This document shows positions 41,832 through 50,217 of a stretch of 64,000 bases of DNA, piece by piece. The notes below the pieces were generated by a model, which saw nothing but the letters and a program-made list of their open reading frames with translations, was not told the DNA's origin and did no database searches. The position numbers were made by a program, and so were the translations under genes. Positions within the stretch are counted from its first letter, which is position 1; every line of letters starts with the position of its first letter. Origin of the DNA: Hyphomicrobiales bacterium (GTDB lineage: Bacteria; Pseudomonadota; Alphaproteobacteria; Rhizobiales; Rhizobiaceae); NCBI GenBank assembly GCA_900469615.1, contig UBYA01000029.1:1-64000 (forward strand), written 5' to 3'.

Positions 41832-43014
41832 GGAAAGAGCCGATAATCCTCCGCGACCTGCCGGTCAATCGTCCGTCGATCTGCTGATCGTCGGCGGCGG
41901 CATCATGGGCCTGTGGGCGGCCGTTCATGCCGAGCGTTTCGGCATTCAGGCATTGCTTGTCGATGCGGGCCGATTCGGGCAGGGGGCGAGCGGCGGCCTG
42001 CTGGGCGCGCTGATGCCGCACATGCCGGACAAATGGTCCGGCAAGAAGCAGTTTCAGTTCGACGCGCTCATTTCGCTGGAAGAGGAGATCGCGGCGCTGG
42101 AGGCGGAGACCGGGCTTTCGGCGGGCTACCGCCGCTCCGGCCGCCTGATCCCGCTGCCGAAACCGCATCTGAGACAGATCGCGCTCGGTCACTCCCAGGA
42201 TGCGGAAGTGCATTGGCGGCATAAAGACCGTCGGTTTCACTGGCATGTGCTCGATGCGCCTCCCGTCGAAGGCTGGATCGAGCCTTCCGCTGCGGAAAGC
42301 GGGTTCGTCTTCGATACCTTGGCAGCGCGCGTCGCGCCCCGCGCCTTGCTGGCGATGCTGCGCAAATTTCTGACCGCGGCGCGACATGTCCGGTTTGCCG
42401 AGGGCATTGCCGTCGAGAATATTGATCCCGGCAGAGGGCTGGCCCGCACGAATGAGGGCGACATCCGGTTCGGACGCTGCATACTTGCCGCCGGGCATCG
42501 GTCGTTTCCAATCCTCGATGGGCTGACGGAAGGTCGCAAATCCTCGCTCGGCCAGCCGGTCAAGGGGCAGGCGGCCATGCTGAAAGCCGATATCGACGGC
42601 GCCCTCCCGGTTATTTTCCGGGATGGGCTCTACATCGTTCCGCATGAGGGGGGATTGGTCGCCGTCGGCAGTACGAGCGAGAACCGCTTCGCGGACCCGT
42701 TGTCGACGGACGGGCAGCTGGACGATCTGCTCGCTGCCGCGCGCGCCATGGCGCCGGTGCTGGCCGGCGCGGAGGTGCTCGAACGCTGGGCGGGCCTGCG
42801 CCCGAAAGCGGTGGATCGGGACCCGATGGTCGGCGCGCACCCGGATCATCCGGCCGTCATTGCCTTGACCGGGGGCTTCAAGGTAAGTTTCGGCCTGGCG
42901 CATCGGCTGGCCACGGCGGCGGTGCGGGAGGCGGCGGATATGCCTTTTCGCTTCCAGTTGCCGCAGACTTTCACTTTAGCAAGTCATATTTCAGCCGTGT
43001 CACATAAAACGTGA
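41830..43014 (+). CDS. FAD-dependent oxidoreductase of the DAO family
   Basis: This 394-residue protein has the dinucleotide-binding loop LLIVGGGIMGLWAAVHAE near the N-terminus. GASGGLLGALMPHMP follows, and the C-terminal segment WAGLRPKAVDRDPMVGAHPDHPAVIALTGGFKVSFGLAH is typical of the D-amino-acid/glycine oxidase fold. Its neighbour mnmD suggests it may be the separate FAD half of MnmC (MnmC(o)), which removes carboxymethyl from cmnm5U. A glycine or sarcosine oxidase-like role is equally possible. Its ATG shares two bases with the mnmD ATG. Confidence 0.78.
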   Translation: MERADNPPRPAGQSSVDLLIVGGGIMGLWAAVHAERFGIQALLVDAGRFGQGASGGLLGALMPHMPDKWSGKKQFQFDALISLEEEIAALEAETGLSAGYRRSGRLIPLPKPHLRQIALGHSQDAEVHWRHKDRRFHWHVLDAPPVEGWIEPSAAESGFVFDTLAARVAPRALLAMLRKFLTAARHVRFAEGIAVENIDPGRGLARTNEGDIRFGRCILAAGHRSFPILDGLTEGRKSSLGQPVKGQAAMLKADIDGALPVIFRDGLYIVPHEGGLVAVGSTSENRFADPLSTDGQLDDLLAAARAMAPVLAGAEVLERWAGLRPKAVDRDPMVGAHPDHPAVIALTGGFKVSFGLAHRLATAAVREAADMPFRFQLPQTFTLASHISAVSHKT

Positions 43015-43120
43015 GTTCACGCCCCTTTCGGTTCGTCAATCTGTCACGCAAATCACCTATCTCCTTGGCCGTCGGTGCCGGTCCGCTCAGCCGGCTTGTC
43101 GCGCTCTGGAGGAGATTTTT

Positions 43121-43828
43121 ATGCGCTACGCCATTTGCTTCACGCCGTCCGCGAGCGACCCGCTGACGCTTGTGGCGGCGACGTGGCTCGGTCGCAACGT
43201 CTATTCCGGCGAGATGGTCGATCCACCCGCGATCCGCGGGCTTGGTATCCATGAGATCGCCTTTTACACCGCGGTTCCCCGCCGTTATGGCTTCATGGGC
43301 CTGCTGAAGGCACCGTTCCGGCTGGCGGAGAATATGTCCGAGGCGGGGCTGCTGCGCGAGTTGATGCGGTTTTCCGGAACCATCACGCCCTTCGAAATCC
43401 CCAGGCTGGAAGTTGCGCGGCTCGGCGGCGCCCTGGGGCTGGTTCCTTCCGTGCCGAGCCAGCAAATAAACTTCTTGGCGGCATCGCTGGTGCAGGCTTT
43501 CGACCATTACAGGGCGCCGTTGAGCGAAGCGGAGATCGAACGCATCGACCCGGATGGTCTTTCGGCGGCGCAATTTGCCAATCTCCATCGCTGGGGCCAT
43601 CCGCATGTCATGGAGGAGTTCCGTTTCCAGATGATGTTGACGGGCACGGTCAGTCTCTGCGACATGCCGCGCATCGAGGGCGTCCTGCGCGATGTCTTCG
43701 AGCCGGCCCTGGCCGTACCGGTGCCCGTGTCCAACATCGCCCTGATGGTGGAGGAGGGGTCCGGCGGTCCCTTCCGGGTGCATTCGCTGCATCCGATGGG
43801 CAAGGTGAGCGCACGGAAGATCGCCTAG
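43121..43828 (+). CDS. DUF1045 protein, degenerate 2H phosphoesterase homologue
   Basis: This 235-residue protein of the DUF1045 family is related to 2H phosphoesterases and to a phosphonate-operon protein. The two family H-x-T motifs, normally within YGFHATLK and FRFHMTLTG as I recall them, read YGFMGLLK (residues 56-63) and FRFQMMLTG (167-175) here. Both catalytic histidines are gone, while the surrounding RYAICFTP, PRRYGF, APFRLAE and VMEEFRF are kept. It is therefore likely non-catalytic, perhaps a binding protein. GGAGGA precedes the start. It opens the purine-degradation operon. Confidence 0.75.
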   Translation: MRYAICFTPSASDPLTLVAATWLGRNVYSGEMVDPPAIRGLGIHEIAFYTAVPRRYGFMGLLKAPFRLAENMSEAGLLRELMRFSGTITPFEIPRLEVARLGGALGLVPSVPSQQINFLAASLVQAFDHYRAPLSEAEIERIDPDGLSAAQFANLHRWGHPHVMEEFRFQMMLTGTVSLCDMPRIEGVLRDVFEPALAVPVPVSNIALMVEEGSGGPFRVHSLHPMGKVSARKIA

Positions 43829-43945
43829 AATATCGGTTGGCGGTTGCGCCAATACCTCGCTTTGAAGCGAAAGTGATTTTCCCACTTTCCGTCTCGACTT
43901 TCCCCGCGTGAATGTTACCGTTCCGCCATTAGAGAAGGTGCTTCA

Positions 43946-44869
43946 ATGACGGAAATCTACCCCCGCAATCTCATCGGCTATGGCCGCAACACGCCGGATC
44001 CGAAATGGCCCGGCGATGCCCGCGTCGCGGTGCAGTTCGTGATCAACTATGAAGAGGGCGGGGAAAGCTGCATTCTCGACGGCGATCTGGCTTCCGAGAA
44101 CCTGCTCTCCGAGATCGTCGGCGCGGCTCCCTGGCCGAATCAGCGCAATCTCAACATGGAGTCGATCTACGAATACGGATCGCGCGCCGGTTTCTGGCGG
44201 CTGTGGCGCATGTTCACCGAACTCAAGGTTCAGGCGACCGTCTATGGTGTGACGCTCGCCATGGCACGCAACCCGGAAGCGGTTGCCGCCATGAAGGAAG
44301 CTGGCTGGGAAATTGCGAGCCACGGCTATCGCTGGCTGGAATACAAGGATTTTTCCGAGGATCTGGAGCGCAAGCACATCCTCGAGGCCGTGCGGCTGCA
44401 TACCGAGCTGACCGGCGAACGGCCCTACGGCATGTATCAGGGCAAGCCATCCGACAACACGCTGCGGCTGGTCATGGAGGAGGGCGGTTTCCTCTATTCC
44501 TCCGATTCCTATGCCGACGATCTGCCCTTCTGGATCGACGGCCTGAACGGCAAGCCATTCCTGATCATTCCCTATACGCTCGAAACCAACGATATGCGTT
44601 TCGCGACGCCGCAGGGCTTCAATTCCGGCGACCAGTTCTTCACTTACCTGAAGGATGCCTTCGACACGCTCTATGAAGAGGGCAAGCAGGGCAGCCCGAA
44701 GATGATGTCTGTCGGGCTGCATTGCCGCCTCGTCGGCCGTCCCGGTCGCGCAGCCGCCTTGCGGCGGTTCATCGAATATGTGCAGAAGCACGACAAGGTC
44801 TGGATTCCGAAGCGCATCGAGATCGCCAACCACTGGTATGAGAATCACCTGCCGGGGAGCGAGCGCTGA
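43946..44869 (+). CDS. puuE: allantoinase of polysaccharide-deacetylase type (PuuE)
   Basis: This 307-residue protein of the metal-independent PuuE family begins YPRNLIGYGRNTPDPKWPG. It keeps the NodB-like core (VQFVINYEEGGE, EIASHGYRWLEY, GMYQGKPSDNTL, LIIPYTLETNDMRF). It opens the ring of allantoin to allantoate. It lies between the DUF1045 gene and uraD, two bases from the latter, so the pathway order is reflected in the operon. Confidence 0.9.
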   Translation: MTEIYPRNLIGYGRNTPDPKWPGDARVAVQFVINYEEGGESCILDGDLASENLLSEIVGAAPWPNQRNLNMESIYEYGSRAGFWRLWRMFTELKVQATVYGVTLAMARNPEAVAAMKEAGWEIASHGYRWLEYKDFSEDLERKHILEAVRLHTELTGERPYGMYQGKPSDNTLRLVMEEGGFLYSSDSYADDLPFWIDGLNGKPFLIIPYTLETNDMRFATPQGFNSGDQFFTYLKDAFDTLYEEGKQGSPKMMSVGLHCRLVGRPGRAAALRRFIEYVQKHDKVWIPKRIEIANHWYENHLPGSER

Positions 44870-44870
44870 G

Positions 44871-45368
44871 ATGATATCGCGGGATGATTTTGTCGGCCGC
44901 TTCGGCGGCGTATTCGAGCATTCGCCTTTTATCGCCGAGCGTGCCTACGATGCGGGCGCCATCGCCGAGCCGCTGACTTCCGGCGGTGTGCATGGCGCGC
45001 TGGTGCGGATTTTCCGCGCGGCCAGCGAGACGGAGCGGCTTGGAGTGCTGCAGGCGCACCCCGATCTGGCCGGCCGGCTGGCGATTGCCGGCGAATTGAC
45101 GGAAGACAGCCGCAAGGAGCAGGCCGGCGCCGGGCTCGACCGGCTGAGCCCCGAAGAACATGCCCGGTTTACCGAACTCAATTCCGCCTATGTGGCGAAG
45201 TTCGGTTTTCCCTTCATCATCGCGGTCAAGGGGCTGAACAAGAACGATATTCTGGCCGCCTTCGAAACCCGGATCGACAACAGCCGGGATGCGGAGTTTG
45301 CGACCGCGGCCGCCCAGGTCGAAAAGATCGCGCTGCTGCGTCTGCAATCAATGCTTCCGGAAGCCTGA
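44871..45368 (+). CDS. uraD: OHCU decarboxylase (UraD)
   Basis: This 165-residue enzyme decarboxylates 2-oxo-4-hydroxy-4-carboxy-5-ureidoimidazoline to S-allantoin. It has the catalytic histidine H63 in LQAHPDLAGRLA, the AGLDRLSPEEHARFTELNSAY helix and the FPFIIAVKG strand. The ATG at 44871 follows the puuE stop at once. An open frame upstream of it overlaps puuE without a ribosome site. Confidence 0.92.
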   Translation: MISRDDFVGRFGGVFEHSPFIAERAYDAGAIAEPLTSGGVHGALVRIFRAASETERLGVLQAHPDLAGRLAIAGELTEDSRKEQAGAGLDRLSPEEHARFTELNSAYVAKFGFPFIIAVKGLNKNDILAAFETRIDNSRDAEFATAAAQVEKIALLRLQSMLPEA

Positions 45369-45601
45369 TGCCATGCGCGGCTTTCGGGCCGCCATCGCTC
45401 TGTGCGTGCATTTGTGTGCGTTTTTTCCCAATGATGTGCCCGCTGTCCTTAAGTTCGTTCATGGCTTAGTATCCGCCCGTGGGATGCTGTGACGAGGCCA
45501 TGGAAAGCAGTGGACAGAGATAGAAGCGGACGGAAGACCGGCGGCGTCGAAAGGCGATTTATCCCGGCGGGGCAGCGCATTGTCCAGGAAGTGAAGCCGG
45601 C
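45369..45601. other. gap before hepT, no antitoxin gene found
   Basis: These 233 bases between uraD and the HepT homologue are too short for an intact MntA-type nucleotidyltransferase antitoxin. One frame ends with a TGA that overlaps the hepT ATG, but its translation shows no nucleotidyltransferase motif. The DNA may be what remains after loss of a partner gene. Confidence 0.45.
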
Positions 45602-45964
45602 ATGAGCTTGGACCGGCTTCTTGCTCATCTTGGGCGCATGCAGCAGGCAGCATCCGAAATCGGTCGGTTCCTTCGGGGAGTCGACCAGGGCGCGTTTTTC
45701 GGCGCCGTCGAGAAACAGCGCGCCGTCGGCATGAATCTGACGCTGATCGGCGAGGCGGCCGCGCGTATTGCGGACGAATATCCGGAGTTTGTCGTTGACC
45801 ATCCGGAATTGCCTTGGCATGTGATGCAAGACTTCCGGAATCGGATTACGCAAGGGTATTTCGACATCGAGTTGACGGCCCTGTGGGACATCGCGCAAAA
45901 ATCGGTTCCGGAGTTGCTCCTGCAACTGGACTCCGTTCGCCACTGGCGGGCGGAAGGCGAATGA
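45602..45964 (+). CDS. hepT: HepT-like (DUF86) protein with altered active site
   Basis: This 120-residue four-helix protein of the HepT/DUF86 HEPN family is normally the RNase toxin partner of the MntA AMP-transferase antitoxin. The family motif R-x4-H-x-Y is R79-N-R-I-T-Q84-G-Y86 here, so the catalytic histidine is replaced by glutamine while arginine and tyrosine are kept. No antitoxin gene is adjacent. The gene sits within the purine operon, seven bases before allA. It is probably an inactive or repurposed orphan. Confidence 0.82.
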   Translation: MSLDRLLAHLGRMQQAASEIGRFLRGVDQGAFFGAVEKQRAVGMNLTLIGEAAARIADEYPEFVVDHPELPWHVMQDFRNRITQGYFDIELTALWDIAQKSVPELLLQLDSVRHWRAEGE

Positions 45965-45971
45965 TCATTCA

Positions 45972-46475
45972 ATGGCACAGCAGTATCTAGACATTCATCC
46001 TTTGACAAAATCGGCGTTCGCGCCGTTCGGCGATGTGATCGAGGCCGATCCGGCAACGATGCGGTTCATCAACGGCGGCACGACGGAGCGTTTCCATGCG
46101 CTGTCCAATGCCGAGGCGGTCGGCGATGGCGCGCGGGTTATTCTGAACCTTTTTCGTGGCCAGCCGCGTGCCTTTCCCTTCTCCATCGACATGATGGAGC
46201 GTCATCCTTTCGGCAGCCAGTGTTTCATACCGCTGAACGGCCGGCCGTTTCTCGTGGTCGTCGCGCAAGACGATGGCGGCAAGCCCGGCCGGCCGCAGGT
46301 CTTCCTGGCCCGGGGCGATCAGGGGGTGAACTATCGGATCAACGTCTGGCATTATCCCCTGATGGCGCTCGATGAACAGAGCGATTTCCTGATCGTCGAT
46401 CGCGACGGGCCGGGAAACAATCTGGAAGAGTATTTCTTCGAGGCGCCCTTCATCATCGGAGCGCCGACGCCATGA
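45972..46475 (+). CDS. allA: ureidoglycolate lyase
   Basis: This 167-residue cupin-like enzyme splits ureidoglycolate into glyoxylate and urea. Characteristic stretches are LTKSAFAPFGDVIE, FRGQPRAFPFSIDMMERHPFGSQCFIPL and GVNYRINVWHYPLMAL. It follows the hepT homologue after seven bases, and its stop overlaps the uraH start (ATGA). A gene for allantoicase, which would make its substrate, is not in the window. Confidence 0.92.
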   Translation: MAQQYLDIHPLTKSAFAPFGDVIEADPATMRFINGGTTERFHALSNAEAVGDGARVILNLFRGQPRAFPFSIDMMERHPFGSQCFIPLNGRPFLVVVAQDDGGKPGRPQVFLARGDQGVNYRINVWHYPLMALDEQSDFLIVDRDGPGNNLEEYFFEAPFIIGAPTP

Positions 46476-46828
46476 CCGGACTGACGACCCATGTGCTCGA
46501 TACCGCGCTCGGCAAGCCGGCCGAGGGCCTGACGATCGATCTTTTCAGGATCGAGGGTGATCGCCGCACGCATCTGAAGACGGTCAGGACCAATGCCGAC
46601 GGACGCGTGGACGGCGGTCCCCTTCTGATCGGAGACGGTTTCGTCGCCGGCACCTACGAATTGCTGTTCCGGGCTGGAGACTATTTGCGGGCGAGCGGCG
46701 CCAAGCTGCCGGAACCGGCCTTTCTCGACTTCGTGCCGATCCGTTTCGGCATTGCCGACACGACGGCGCACTATCATGTGCCCCTGCTGATCTCACCCTA
46801 CGGCTATTCCACTTATCGCGGGAGTTGA
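46472..46828 (+). CDS. uraH: 5-hydroxyisourate hydrolase (transthyretin-related)
   Basis: This 118-residue transthyretin-like protein has LTTHVLDTALGKPAEGL (first active-site histidine), an arginine near FRAGDY, the HYHVPLLISPYGYSTYRGS end and the terminal YRGS tetrapeptide that defines the enzyme against vertebrate transthyretin. It hydrolyses 5-hydroxyisourate to OHCU, the step between PuuD and UraD. Translation is coupled to allA. Confidence 0.94.
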   Translation: MTGLTTHVLDTALGKPAEGLTIDLFRIEGDRRTHLKTVRTNADGRVDGGPLLIGDGFVAGTYELLFRAGDYLRASGAKLPEPAFLDFVPIRFGIADTTAHYHVPLLISPYGYSTYRGS

Positions 46829-46831
46829 GCT

Positions 46832-47572
46832 GTGCGGTTTGCCGCCATTGCGGACATTCATGGCAATCATCTGGCGCTTGAGGCGGTACTTGCGGATATC
46901 CGCAAGCAGGGCATCGCCGATATCGTCAATCTCGGCGATTGTTTCAGCGGGCCGCTGACGGCAGGCAGGACGGCCGATGCGCTGCTGGCGCTGAATGCGT
47001 TGACGGTGCGCGGCAATCACGACCGGTATCTGATCGAGCAGGCGCCGGAAGCCATGCATCTGTCCGACAAGGCGGCCTATTCCGAGCTTGCCGAGCGCCA
47101 TCTCGACTGGCTGCGCAATTTGCCCTTCAGCGCCGTCTATCGGAACACGGCCTATCTCTGCCATGCCACGCCGGGGGCCGATAATGTCTATTGGCTGGAG
47201 TCCGTCTCGGCGGACGGCCACGTCCATCAGAAGCCTATCGAGGACATCGAAGCGCTGGCCGCCGGCATCGACTTTCCGTTGATCCTGTGCGGACATACCC
47301 ATATTCCGCGCCTTGTCAGGCTTTCCGATGGCCGCCTGATCGTCAATCCCGGCAGCGTCGGCTGCCCTGCTTATGACGACGATCTGCCTCATTACCACAA
47401 GGTGGAGGCCGGCCATCCCTTTGCCTCCTACGCCATTCTCGAAAAGACCGGCGACGACTGGCTGCCGGTCTTCCGCCAGGTGGCTTACGACCATATGGCG
47501 ATGGCGAAGCTGGCGGCGCAGAACGGCCGCATGGAGTGGGCAAGCGGTCTGGCGACGGGCTGGTTGCGTTAG
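46832..47572 (+). CDS. metallophosphoesterase of the YfcE/MJ0936 type
   Basis: This 246-residue phosphoesterase shows all metal-ligand motifs: ADIHGN, LGDCFSGP, RGNHD, GHTHIP and NPGSVG. The substrate cannot be read from sequence. It starts with GTG three bases after uraH (GGGAG upstream) and ends the operon, so it may be co-expressed with purine degradation. A copy of the dispersed repeat follows the stop. Confidence 0.83.
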   Translation: MRFAAIADIHGNHLALEAVLADIRKQGIADIVNLGDCFSGPLTAGRTADALLALNALTVRGNHDRYLIEQAPEAMHLSDKAAYSELAERHLDWLRNLPFSAVYRNTAYLCHATPGADNVYWLESVSADGHVHQKPIEDIEALAAGIDFPLILCGHTHIPRLVRLSDGRLIVNPGSVGCPAYDDDLPHYHKVEAGHPFASYAILEKTGDDWLPVFRQVAYDHMAMAKLAAQNGRMEWASGLATGWLR

Positions 47573-47580
47573 ACCGCTCA

Positions 47581-47675
47581 TCGTTTCACGGAATCGATGA
47601 GCCGCTCTATCCCTTTGTTTTTACGCATTTCCGGGCGGAAAACCGCTGCGCACTTTTCCTCGAATCGCTCTGGAG
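47581..47675 (+). repeat. dispersed intergenic repeat, copy E
   Basis: It contains TTCACGGAATCGATGAGCCG, CTCTATCCCTTTGTTTTTAC, GCATTTCCGGGCGGAAAACC and GCGCACTTTTCC, the most complete copy in the window. It fills the gap between the metallophosphoesterase and the convergent lldD-like gene. Confidence 0.65.
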
Positions 47676-47722
47676 TCTGGCGCGCAAAAGAGCGCGGCGG
47701 CTTTGCGGCAACGACCTGCGTC

Positions 47723-48862
47723 TTAAAGATCGGCCAGTATCGATCGATCCACGTCCTTGATATCGCGCTTGCCGCAGAGCGCCATGGAAATATCCAGCTC
47801 CTTGCGGATGATCTCGAGTGCGAGGGTTACGCCTTCCTTGCCCATGGCTCCCAAGCCGTAGAGGAAGGGGCGGCCGATGAAGGTGCCCTTGGCGCCGAGC
47901 GCCACAGCCTTGAGCACGTCCTGACCGGAGCGGATGCCGCCATCCATATGTACCTCGATCCTGTCGCCGACGGCATCGACGATCCTCGGCAGCATGCTGA
48001 TGGAGGAGTGGGCGCCGTCGAGCTGCCGGCCGCCATGATTGGAAACGATGATGGCGTCGGCACCGGTATCGACGGCTGCCTTCGCATCCTCGACATCGAG
48101 AATGCCCTTGATGATGAGCGGGCCGCCCCATTGCTCCTTGATCCAGCTGACATCGTTCCACGAAAGCTTGGTGTCGAACTGCGAATGCGTCCAGTGCGAC
48201 AGCGTCGTCATGTCGGAGATATCCTTGGCATGACCGACGATGTTGCCGAAGGAGTGACGCCTGGTCTTCAGCATGCCCATGCACCAGCCAGGCCGGGTCG
48301 CCATCTGCCAGAGATTCTTCACCGTCATTTTCGGCGGCGCCGAAAGACCGTTGCGGATGTCGTTATGGCGCTGGCCGAGGATCTGCAGGTCGGCCGTCAG
48401 CACGAGAGCCGAGCATTTCGCCGCCTTGGCGCGATGGATGAGGTTCAGGACGAAATCGCGATCCTTCATGACGTAGAGCTGGAACCAGAAGGGCTGCTTC
48501 GTCACGGAGGCGATGTCCTCGATCGAGCAGATGCTCATTGTCGAAAGCGTGAAGGGAATGCCGAACTCCTCCGCAGCCCGGGCCGCCAGCATCTCGCCAT
48601 CGGCGTGCTGCATGCCGGTGAGGCCGGTCGGCGCCAGCGCCACCGGCATGGATGCCTTCTGGCCGACCATCGTGGTTGCCAGCGACCGGTCGGACATGTC
48701 GACGAGGACGCGCTGGCGCAGCTTGATCGCGGCGAAATCCGCCTCGTTCGCCTGATAGGTCGATTCCGTCCATGAGCCGGAATCGGCATATTGGAAGAAC
48801 ATTTTCGGCACGCGCCGCTGAGCGAGCGTCTTCAGTTCGGCGATGGTAAGCGGCGCTGTCAT
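47723..48862 (-). CDS. lldD: FMN-dependent L-lactate dehydrogenase / alpha-hydroxy-acid oxidase
   Basis: This 379-residue flavoenzyme of the glycolate-oxidase family has LAPTGLTGMQHADGE, TADLQILGQRHNDIRNG, the catalytic histidine in VSNHGGRQLDG and the phosphate-binding MDGGIRSGQDV/FIGRPFLYGL. It oxidises L-lactate or another 2-hydroxy acid and feeds electrons to the respiratory chain. It lies 47 bases from guaD on the same strand. Since purine degradation yields glyoxylate, a hydroxy-acid oxidase beside it makes sense, but the substrate is not shown. Confidence 0.88.
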   Translation of the reverse strand: MTAPLTIAELKTLAQRRVPKMFFQYADSGSWTESTYQANEADFAAIKLRQRVLVDMSDRSLATTMVGQKASMPVALAPTGLTGMQHADGEMLAARAAEEFGIPFTLSTMSICSIEDIASVTKQPFWFQLYVMKDRDFVLNLIHRAKAAKCSALVLTADLQILGQRHNDIRNGLSAPPKMTVKNLWQMATRPGWCMGMLKTRRHSFGNIVGHAKDISDMTTLSHWTHSQFDTKLSWNDVSWIKEQWGGPLIIKGILDVEDAKAAVDTGADAIIVSNHGGRQLDGAHSSISMLPRIVDAVGDRIEVHMDGGIRSGQDVLKAVALGAKGTFIGRPFLYGLGAMGKEGVTLALEIIRKELDISMALCGKRDIKDVDRSILADL

Positions 48863-48909
48863 GGCTGTCTGCCCTCTGGAAGGTTATCGTATGGCGGGTT
48901 CGGATTGCC

Positions 48910-50217
48910 TTATTGCAGGATGGATTTCATCGGTTTTCCGGCGACATAGGTTTCGACGACGGCGCGGTCGTCACCCATGGTCTGCAACAGGAACAGTTCT
49001 TCGGTGAGGCTCTTCATCACCTCCATCTTCAGCGCCATGGCGGGGGTGGCGGCGGCGTTGAGGACGATGAGGTCGGCTTCGGTGCCGGCGTCGAGCGTGC
49101 CGATCCTGTCGACGAGGGAGAGGGATTCGGCATTGCCGCGCGTCATGTAATAATAGCTTTCCAGCGGATTCAGGCGCTCGCCGAGCAGTTGCTGGATCTT
49201 GTAGGCTTCATCCATGGTGCGCAGCATGGAATAGCTGGAGCCGCCGCCGATATCGGTGGCCACGCCGATGCGGACGGGCTTCTCGCGGCGTGCCAGCGCC
49301 TTCAGCGGGAAGAGGCCGGAGCCGAGGAACAGGTTCGAAGTCGGGCAATGTACCGCGACCGCACCCGCCTCGCTCATGGCGTCGGCCTCGCGCTCGGAAA
49401 GGTGGATCGCATGGCCGAACAGGCTTTTCGGGCCGAGAAGCCCGTAGCGCGCATAGATATCGGTGTAGTCGATCGCGTCCGGATAGAGCTCGCGGGTGAA
49501 TGCGATCTCGTCGTGGTTCTCGGACAGATGCGTCTGGATGTGCAGGTCCGGAAACTCGCGGGCGAGGGTTGCGGTCGCCTCCATTTGCGCCGGTGTCGAG
49601 GTGATGGCGAAACGCGGCGTGATGGCGACATGGTTGCGGCCCTTGCCGTGCCAGTCTGATATCACCTGGCGGGTCTCGTCATAGCCCATCTCGGGCGTAT
49701 CGAGCAGGCCTTGCGGAGCATTGCGGTCCATCATCACCTTGCCGCCGACCATGCGCATGTTGCGCCGCATGGCTTCGGCGAAATAGGCGTCGGCGGAGGT
49801 CTTGTGCACCGAGCAGTAGGCGACGGCCGTCGTCGTGCCGTGGCGGATCAGCTCGTCATAGAAATGGGTGGCGATGCGTTCCGCATGCGCGCTTTCGACG
49901 AAACGGCATTCCTCGGGAAATGTATAGGTGTTCAGCCATTCCAGCAGGTTGGCGGCATAGGAGGCGATGACCTGCATCTGCGGGAAATGCAGATGCATGT
50001 CGATGAAGCCCGGCAGGATCAGATGCGGGCGATGATCGACCTCTGTCGCGTCCTCCGGCGCCTGCGCCTTGATATCCGCATAGGGGCCGGTCGCGACGAT
50101 CGTGCCGTTTTCGATCAACAGGCCGCCGTCGCTTTCGTAGGCGTAGCTGGCGGTGTCATCGAGGCTTTGCGGCAGGCGCTTGAAGGAAAGCAGGCGGCCG
50201 CGCAGAAGGGTGGTCAT
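48910..50217 (-). CDS. guaD: guanine deaminase
   Basis: This 435-residue amidohydrolase has the zinc motif FIDMHLHFPQMQ, IQTHLSENHDEIAF, LFGHAIHLSERE and the second metal aspartate in IGVATDIGGGSSYSML. It turns guanine into xanthine, feeding the XdhAB-PuuD route. Its ATG overlaps the puuD stop by four bases. Confidence 0.93.
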   Translation of the reverse strand: MTTLLRGRLLSFKRLPQSLDDTASYAYESDGGLLIENGTIVATGPYADIKAQAPEDATEVDHRPHLILPGFIDMHLHFPQMQVIASYAANLLEWLNTYTFPEECRFVESAHAERIATHFYDELIRHGTTTAVAYCSVHKTSADAYFAEAMRRNMRMVGGKVMMDRNAPQGLLDTPEMGYDETRQVISDWHGKGRNHVAITPRFAITSTPAQMEATATLAREFPDLHIQTHLSENHDEIAFTRELYPDAIDYTDIYARYGLLGPKSLFGHAIHLSEREADAMSEAGAVAVHCPTSNLFLGSGLFPLKALARREKPVRIGVATDIGGGSSYSMLRTMDEAYKIQQLLGERLNPLESYYYMTRGNAESLSLVDRIGTLDAGTEADLIVLNAAATPAMALKMEVMKSLTEELFLLQTMGDDRAVVETYVAGKPMKSILQ

